This document shows, piece after piece, positions 59,185 through 64,000 of a stretch of DNA of 64,000 bases. The notes under the pieces are model-generated. The model was given only the letters and a program-made list of their open reading frames with translations. It searched no databases and was not told the origin of the DNA. Within the stretch, counting starts at the first letter, position 1. Each line of letters begins with the position of its first letter. This DNA comes from an uncultured bacterium (GTDB lineage Bacteria > Bacteroidota > Bacteroidia > Bacteroidales > Bacteroidaceae): positions 1 through 64,000 of the forward strand of contig CAJMNM010000002.1 of the NCBI GenBank assembly GCA_905214795.1. Direction: 5' to 3'. The position numbers and the translations under genes were made by a program.

Positions 59185-61119
59185 TTATTTGATGATGTAA
59201 CCTCTGAATAATCCTTTCTTAAGGTCCGGCCCGAAATAGAAACCGGTTTGTGTGGGTTGGTTGTAGGCAACATTCTGGGTCGCTATGCTGATACGATAAA
59301 CCGGGTCCTCAACAAAAGAATGAAAACGATATGGTGTTTCTGTGGTGGAAACGTAAAGCCGGAGCGATGTATTGTCCGCGCTTCTCATCAGTACTTCTTC
59401 TCTCCAGTCTCCAACGATGTCGCCTTGAAGGGCCGGTGTGGCTTTAGTGCCATTGTTGCTTTCGCATCCTTCCATTATTTTAACCGGACGGCAAGTTTTA
59501 TTTTGCCAATCGTATTTGCTGATTACATTCTTGTCGAGCAATTCTCTTAATAAATCGCCGTCCCACCAAACGGCCATATTGCTTGAAAGGCCTGAAACTT
59601 GTGTGGCAATGATTTCTCCATGAATATTTCTGATACCTCCGGAGGCCTGAGACCACATTTCCGCTCCTTTGTTGGTAGGGTCGATATCGGCTGCCATGCA
59701 GCGGCCTACGTCCCGGGATGACGGTGTCTGGAAAATGACTTTGCCGGTGGCCGCATCACGAAAAGAAGAGCCGTCTTTTTTGTTTTCATGACATGCCCAA
59801 ACCTGCAACCTGGGGCTTTCGGGGTCGAATTGGGTAAGATGTATGGCGTCGCCATGTCCCATTCCTGTTGAGTAAAGTCCTTTTCCGTTATGGTCAAATG
59901 TGCATGAACCATAGACTATTTCATCGCATCCGTCTCCGTCGATATCTGCAATTCTTAGATTATGGTTACCCTGACCCGCATAATTCTGACAGCCGGGTGA
60001 ATTGCTGTCAAACACCCATTTGTTTTTCAGCTTTTTCCCGTTCCAGTCAAATGCGGCCACCACGGTGCGGGTATAATATCCTCTGCACATGATAAGGCTT
60101 GGATGTATACCGTCAAGGTATGCTACTGCTGCTAAGAACCGGTCACTACGATTGGCCCGATTGTCTCCCCATTTGTTGACATCTCCTCTTGGCGGAATGT
60201 AATCAATGGTGTTCATGGCTTCTCCTGTCAGTCCGTTGAAAATGGTCAGATATTCATTACCTTTTAGAATGCGTCCTTGATTGCGGGGGACGCTGTTTCT
60301 TTTTCCGGACTGTTTGTTTGCGGCATTGGATTTGTCTGTTGGTTCAGATATTCCGGTTTCCCGATAGTCAGCGGTGGCATCACCGATAATGTTGCCTTTA
60401 CCGTCAATTGTTCCATCCGATGTTCTCATCGCGACTTCAGCTTTTCCGTCTCCGTCAAAGTCAAAAACCATGAATTGTGTGTAATGGGCTCCGGCCCGAA
60501 TGTTTTTGCCTAAATCAATGCGCCAAAGTTTCTCGCCGTTTAATCTGTAGCAATCAATCAGTACGTTTCCGGTATATCCGTCATGTGCATTGTCATGTGA
60601 GTTTGACGGGTCCCATTTTAAGATGATTTCATAGTTTCCGTCACCATCAACATCACCAATCGAGGCGTCGTTGGGAGAATATGAATAAACATCTCCGGCC
60701 GGTGTCGTGCCGTTTTGAGGTCTGTCTAATGGAATATTTATATAGCCTGTTGCCGCATTGTCCGGCAGTTGGTATGATGCGCCTTTGTTTTTATATTCAA
60801 TATTGTTGACAACCGGACAAACGGTGTAAACTGCTTGGGTATTATTCTTATAGGAGGTATCTTTGTAAAATGTGCCTGTACCTTCGGGAGCGTGGCCTAT
60901 CAGAATACCATTACGGTAAATGTTGAATGAGGTTTCAATCGGATCGGAAGAAAGATACCTCCATGATATGGCTACTGTTGTTGAGTTTTCTTTAATGGCG
61001 ACGACTCCTCGTCCGGGTTTCTCAATATGGATTTTTTCTAAGTCATATCGTGGTTGTGCTTTGCATATCGTCGAGATACAGCAAGTAACGGTAAGTAACC
61101 AGGTTGTGAGCTGTTTCAT
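59185..61119 (-). CDS. PL11 rhamnogalacturonan lyase, secreted
   Basis: A 644-residue polysaccharide lyase family 11 enzyme that cleaves the backbone of rhamnogalacturonan I by beta-elimination. A signal peptide (about 1-21) and an FN3-like N-terminal domain (VAISWRYLSSDPIETSFNIYRNG) precede an eight-bladed propeller. Calcium-binding loops DVDGDGNYEI, DFDGDGKAEV and DIDGDGCDEI are evident, as are MCRGYYTRTVVAAFDW and GDWREEVLMRSAD, all typical of the family. Length is usual. It is monocistronic here, but its substrate fits the enzyme set at 27-55 kb. Confidence 0.94.
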   Translation of the reverse strand: MKQLTTWLLTVTCCISTICKAQPRYDLEKIHIEKPGRGVVAIKENSTTVAISWRYLSSDPIETSFNIYRNGILIGHAPEGTGTFYKDTSYKNNTQAVYTVCPVVNNIEYKNKGASYQLPDNAATGYINIPLDRPQNGTTPAGDVYSYSPNDASIGDVDGDGNYEIILKWDPSNSHDNAHDGYTGNVLIDCYRLNGEKLWRIDLGKNIRAGAHYTQFMVFDFDGDGKAEVAMRTSDGTIDGKGNIIGDATADYRETGISEPTDKSNAANKQSGKRNSVPRNQGRILKGNEYLTIFNGLTGEAMNTIDYIPPRGDVNKWGDNRANRSDRFLAAVAYLDGIHPSLIMCRGYYTRTVVAAFDWNGKKLKNKWVFDSNSPGCQNYAGQGNHNLRIADIDGDGCDEIVYGSCTFDHNGKGLYSTGMGHGDAIHLTQFDPESPRLQVWACHENKKDGSSFRDAATGKVIFQTPSSRDVGRCMAADIDPTNKGAEMWSQASGGIRNIHGEIIATQVSGLSSNMAVWWDGDLLRELLDKNVISKYDWQNKTCRPVKIMEGCESNNGTKATPALQGDIVGDWREEVLMRSADNTSLRLYVSTTETPYRFHSFVEDPVYRISIATQNVAYNQPTQTGFYFGPDLKKGLFRGYIIK

Positions 61120-61258
61120 GGCAGATGTAAAATAATTGTTTATATAATAAAGATAGAATTAACGTATATATGCGTTTTAAAAATTTAAGTTTTAATATCT
61201 TGTATGCTTGTTTTATGTCTCCCCTTTAAAAAGGATGATTTTGTTGCGTTTATAAATG

Positions 61259-61294
61259 AAAAGTGCCAAAAGCAGATGGCTTTCGGCACTTTTT
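61259..61294 (-). terminator. Terminator of the beta-barrel gene
   Basis: Fifteen-base stem 61259-61273 / 61279-61293 with a 5-base loop. On the - strand all positions pair (one G-U), on the + strand one is mismatched, so it serves the leftward gene that ends at 61315. Confidence 0.75.
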
Positions 61295-61314
61295 CTATAT
61301 GATTGGTCTTGTTT

Positions 61315-61884
61315 TTAGAAACTATAATATACTCCAAGAGACAATGCATTGTCAAATGTAAATCCAAATCCCGGCTGGTATGCACCAACAACATAATCGT
61401 CATTAGCAGAATAACCGAGGAATCCTAACTTGGAAATTAAACTCCAATTGTCTGTCAGATTAATCTTGATACCCGGACGTAAACCGATAGAGAATGCAGT
61501 TTCGCTGTCTTTCCATCCTGTTACTTCACTTCGTGAATTGTGGTTACCGATAGCTACACCAATAGCACCTTCACAGAAAAGATCTACTTTGTCATTATTG
61601 AAGAATGAATAACGTGCGTATGGATTGAAACGGAAAGCAAATGCGTTATCACCTTCCCAATCTTGTAGGTGACCACCAGAGAATCCTACTTCGATACCAG
61701 CAGCCCATTTATCGTTAAAATAATAGCCAACTTCAGGAAGCACATTCCATGTTGTTTCGTTCTTTGGACCACTGTTGTCACACCATACACCAACACTACC
61801 GCCTACATAAACTTGAGCTTGGGCAGATACGAATCCAGCTATCGCCAGAATCGCAGATAAGAATAATTTTTTCATAATCTTCAT
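61315..61884 (-). CDS. Outer-membrane beta-barrel protein
   Basis: A 189-residue protein with a signal peptide (MKKLFLSAILAIAGFVSAQA) and alternating beta-strands (YVGGSVGVW, VGYYFNDKWAAGIEVGF, FNPYARYSFF, FSIGLRPGIKINLTDNWSL). It ends in aromatic SLGVYYSF, the signal for BAM-dependent insertion. Small eight-stranded barrels of this kind have varied roles, from adhesion to small-molecule passage. The start may be Met4 (61875) rather than Met1. Confidence 0.82.
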   Translation of the reverse strand: MKIMKKLFLSAILAIAGFVSAQAQVYVGGSVGVWCDNSGPKNETTWNVLPEVGYYFNDKWAAGIEVGFSGGHLQDWEGDNAFAFRFNPYARYSFFNNDKVDLFCEGAIGVAIGNHNSRSEVTGWKDSETAFSIGLRPGIKINLTDNWSLISKLGFLGYSANDDYVVGAYQPGFGFTFDNALSLGVYYSF

Positions 61885-62060
61885 TTTTATGATGATTTAA
61901 GACATTGGTAAAGGTACGGCTTTAACTTATAAAAACAAATATTTAGAATGAAAAAATGTGATATCTGTGATTATTTAACAGAATTTTAAGAGATGAATTT
62001 GTCTTTTTTAAAAGATTTGAATATGTTTGTATTGACTTTAACTTTTAATTTTTAACTAGT

Positions 62061-62738
62061 ATGAAAAAGATTATTATGTCAATCATCGTGATAGCGATGT
62101 GTAGTATTTCTGCTTTTTCTCAGAATGGACCAGTAAAAGGGAGTTTTGGAACAGAAGTCCAGTTTAATCCTTTTGATCAGAATGGCGAGATGTTTAAACT
62201 TGATGGGTTGAAGTTCCGTTATTTCCTGACTGACAAGGACGCTTTACGATTAAAATTGGGATTTGCTTTTGGTAAGCAGAAATTGGACAGTGATGATATG
62301 TCGGGTTATGCAAAGTCGGGTGATTTCAGTATTGGATTAGGATATGAACGTCATTTTAGACTTTTGGAGCGATTGGATTTATATGCTGGTGGTCAAATCG
62401 GTTATATAAGACATTTTGCTTCTGCAGAGACTGAAATGCAAGTGATGGATGAGACTGTAACCACAGAATATAAGAATATGATCCCTGGTGACAACGGAGA
62501 TCCTGTTGATATTGCTTATAATGGACTTAATCTGAGCGCCTTTACAGGACTCGATTTTTATGTATATAAAGGTCTTTATATCGGTACTGAGTTGGGATTA
62601 TATATTGATACAAATAAGACGAATGAATATGAGTATCATGTAAGCAATCAGAATCCGGTGAAAACAGACGAGACTGTTAGAACTACAAGTATTAAATTTA
62701 ATATAGAGCCGACAATCCGTTTGGGATGGACTTTTTAA
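62061..62738 (+). CDS. Outer-membrane beta-barrel protein
   Basis: A 225-residue protein with a signal peptide (about 1-20) and strand pattern KGSFGTEVQFNPF, LKFRYFLTDKDALRLKLGFAFG, FSIGLGYERHFRLLERLDLYAGGQIGYIRHF, YIGTELGLYIDT. It ends in the aromatic IRLGWTF expected for outer-membrane barrels. It is divergent from the barrel gene at 61315, and the two are only distantly alike. Function is unknown. Confidence 0.8.
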   Translation: MKKIIMSIIVIAMCSISAFSQNGPVKGSFGTEVQFNPFDQNGEMFKLDGLKFRYFLTDKDALRLKLGFAFGKQKLDSDDMSGYAKSGDFSIGLGYERHFRLLERLDLYAGGQIGYIRHFASAETEMQVMDETVTTEYKNMIPGDNGDPVDIAYNGLNLSAFTGLDFYVYKGLYIGTELGLYIDTNKTNEYEYHVSNQNPVKTDETVRTTSIKFNIEPTIRLGWTF

Positions 62739-62799
62739 GAGTTAGTTGGCGGCGAAAATGAAATGAATATTTATTGTTCTGGAATTTGATTAAATTATA

Positions 62800-62843
62800 A
62801 ATCCCGAAAGTTTAATTATATTTTTACTTTCGGGATTTTCTTT
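62800..62843 (+). terminator. Terminator between convergent genes
   Basis: Twelve-base perfect stem (AATCCCGAAAGT/ACTTTCGGGATT) with a 14-base loop and TTCTTT tail, about 60 bases after the barrel gene stop. Confidence 0.8.
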
Positions 62844-62923
62844 ATAAAGTTATTTATATAGTTTTCTGTCAGAGACGTTTTTTGTCAGTTTTACATATTT
62901 TTATGTCGGTTAAACAATAATTC

Positions 62924-64000
62924 TTAACTAACGATTCTGACATTAAAAATAAATTTTACGACATTTGTTTTGCCATTCTTGGTATAGCTTAAACCTTGCT
63001 GAATTGTATAAGTTTTGCCAATAGTAGCATGTGCAGGGTATTGTCCGATGTTGAATGAGAAACTTCCGGTCTGGAATTCAGAGAAGATAATGGATGAACC
63101 ACCATAGTTAACAATACGCCCTGTGCTGTCGAACCAGTGTCCATAGCCATTTGCTGTTGAAGTGGTAGTATTGTTTCCATCAGAACCTATTCCGAGAAAT
63201 TTAATAGATTTATTGGCTAAGCCATCAATTATTTCTTTTTGGCTAAGACCAAGTGCAGAACAAACCTTGTCAATGTCGTTGATAGGTTGATTGACGTAGC
63301 TGTGATTATAACTGTCGTATTTTAGGTCTATATTATATGTCAGGGTTTCATTGTGCCCTACATAATCTTCGTCAAATTCAAATTCACCAAACAGATTGGT
63401 GTTCTCAAAACTGACTTGGTATGGCCATTGTTCGTCGTTGCTGGCATCGTCGTCCCAAGGATGGCGCCAATGAGAAGTGGGGGCTCCGCAGACTACGAAC
63501 CATAGATTTGTACAGTTTTCCGGAATATTGAGTTCTGCGAATCCTTCTTTATCAGATTTCATTTCTCCGTAAGTGCGTGTGCCATCTTCAGATAAAGCAA
63601 CAAAACCATATCTCCAGCCTGCATTTTCTGTTTTGATAGCACGATATCCCTTTGATCCGGCCAATCCTTTGAAGTTTGCTTTTACTGTTGTTCCACTTTC
63701 CGGACGGTTTAGCTTAATGATGTTATATCCGTAGTTCTGTGGACAGAAGGCAGAATCGACTTGCCATGCGCCTTCATCGTTCTTATGTAAATTGCAGACC
63801 TGTAATCCGATAAAATTCTTTCCTCTCTCACGTAGGGCCGGAATGTCCCATGTCGCAAAACGTGCTGCACGGTCGTACATTTCTTCGTTGAGTTTTTCTT
63901 GTGTGATTCCTGTCAGACGTTTGTAAGCTTCAATGGGATCTTCAGGCTTGTTTGAAAGTCGCCATAGTTTTCCGATAAAGTCTTCGCCATGCAGGAAGCA
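62924..64000 (-). CDS. Surface protein with DUF6055-like and DUF4859-like domains, 5' end outside window
   Basis: An open frame of at least 358 codons running to the window edge; the frame stays open beyond the Met at 63880 (FLHGEDFIGKLWRLSNKPEDPIEAYKRLTG precedes it). The visible part contains an all-beta DUF6055-like segment (CPQNYGYNIIKLN, GYRAIKTENAGWRYGFVALSEDGTRTYGE, LWFVVCGAPTSHWRHPWDDD). At the C-terminus is a DUF4859-like domain (LTYNIDLKYDSYNH, GYGHWFDSTGRIVNYGGSSIIFSE, FSFNIGQYPAHATIGKTYTIQQGLSY). Such proteins are secreted or surface-bound in Bacteroidetes and usually belong to glycan loci. The signal peptide cannot be seen. Confidence 0.72.
   Translation of the reverse strand, partial: CFLHGEDFIGKLWRLSNKPEDPIEAYKRLTGITQEKLNEEMYDRAARFATWDIPALRERGKNFIGLQVCNLHKNDEGAWQVDSAFCPQNYGYNIIKLNRPESGTTVKANFKGLAGSKGYRAIKTENAGWRYGFVALSEDGTRTYGEMKSDKEGFAELNIPENCTNLWFVVCGAPTSHWRHPWDDDASNDEQWPYQVSFENTNLFGEFEFDEDYVGHNETLTYNIDLKYDSYNHSYVNQPINDIDKVCSALGLSQKEIIDGLANKSIKFLGIGSDGNNTTTSTANGYGHWFDSTGRIVNYGGSSIIFSEFQTGSFSFNIGQYPAHATIGKTYTIQQGLSYTKNGKTNVVKFIFNVRIVS

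Noticed and set aside
1..64000. tRNA or rRNA genes
   Set aside because: No cloverleaf with a GGTTCGAATC-type arm or rRNA-like sequence was noticed in any gap, although no tRNA scan could be run.

Overview
The window looks like chromosome from a gut-type member of the order Bacteroidales. The evidence is the recurring Bacteroidetes promoter -7 element (TAnnTTTG), the lack of Shine-Dalgarno sites, a CepA/CblA-like class A beta-lactamase, a polysaccharide-utilisation gene cluster and a CTnDOT-type tyrosine integrase. Genus cannot be fixed from the sequence alone. T9SS-like C-terminal domains on three secreted proteins hint at a type IX secretion lineage, but do not prove one.

Region 1 (1-about 6.1 kb) is an integrated mobile island with visibly more GC-rich codon use than the rest. 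It carries a tyrosine recombinase with Ser in place of the first catalytic Arg (as in IntDOT), a small conserved accessory ORF, a gene-free stretch resembling a decayed mobilisation region, and a compact cargo cassette. The cargo is an AraC-type regulator divergent from a three-gene operon: MBL-fold hydrolase, DUF5131-like radical SAM protein and SplB-like radical SAM protein. The three genes are joined by ATGA stop/start overlaps. The radical SAM couple matches what genome annotation calls 'radical SAM mobile pair A/B'; its function is not known to me.

Region 2 (6.2-10.6 kb) is a self-contained Tat operon: NapH/NapG-like polyferredoxin with an internal twin-arginine segment, Tat-signal aldo/keto reductase with ferredoxin domains, a DUF1893 protein, TatA and TatC. 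Region 3 (10.7-26.8 kb) is mostly core genome: a ureohydrolase-family protein, a YqiA-like hydrolase fused to DUF1653, a nucleobase permease, a TrmH-type methyltransferase, a DUF6515-like secreted protein, the class A beta-lactamase, a probable 6S RNA, the CBM20-GH77 / type I pullulanase pair, an ABC-F ATPase and carB.

Region 4 (27-55 kb) is a carbohydrate-degradation locus without SusC/SusD. It holds a GH2 beta-galactosidase, two hydrolases, a membrane propeller-AraC regulator lacking a kinase, and an ECF sigma factor. These are followed by a rightward run of secreted enzymes: two large paralogues of unknown family, an alginate-lyase-family protein with FN3/LamG modules, GH51, GH30, a duplicated-domain protein and an alpha/beta hydrolase-SGNH double esterase. 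With the PL11 rhamnogalacturonan lyase at 59-61 kb, the set suggests arabinogalactan or pectin side chains as substrate. Two long intergenic spaces bracketing this locus share a diverged palindromic repeat built on the motif CGTAACCGTAT.

Region 5 (56.5-64 kb) holds pncB, bcp, a DUF2461 protein, PL11, two outer-membrane beta-barrels and the 3' part of a DUF6055/DUF4859-like surface protein cut by the window edge.
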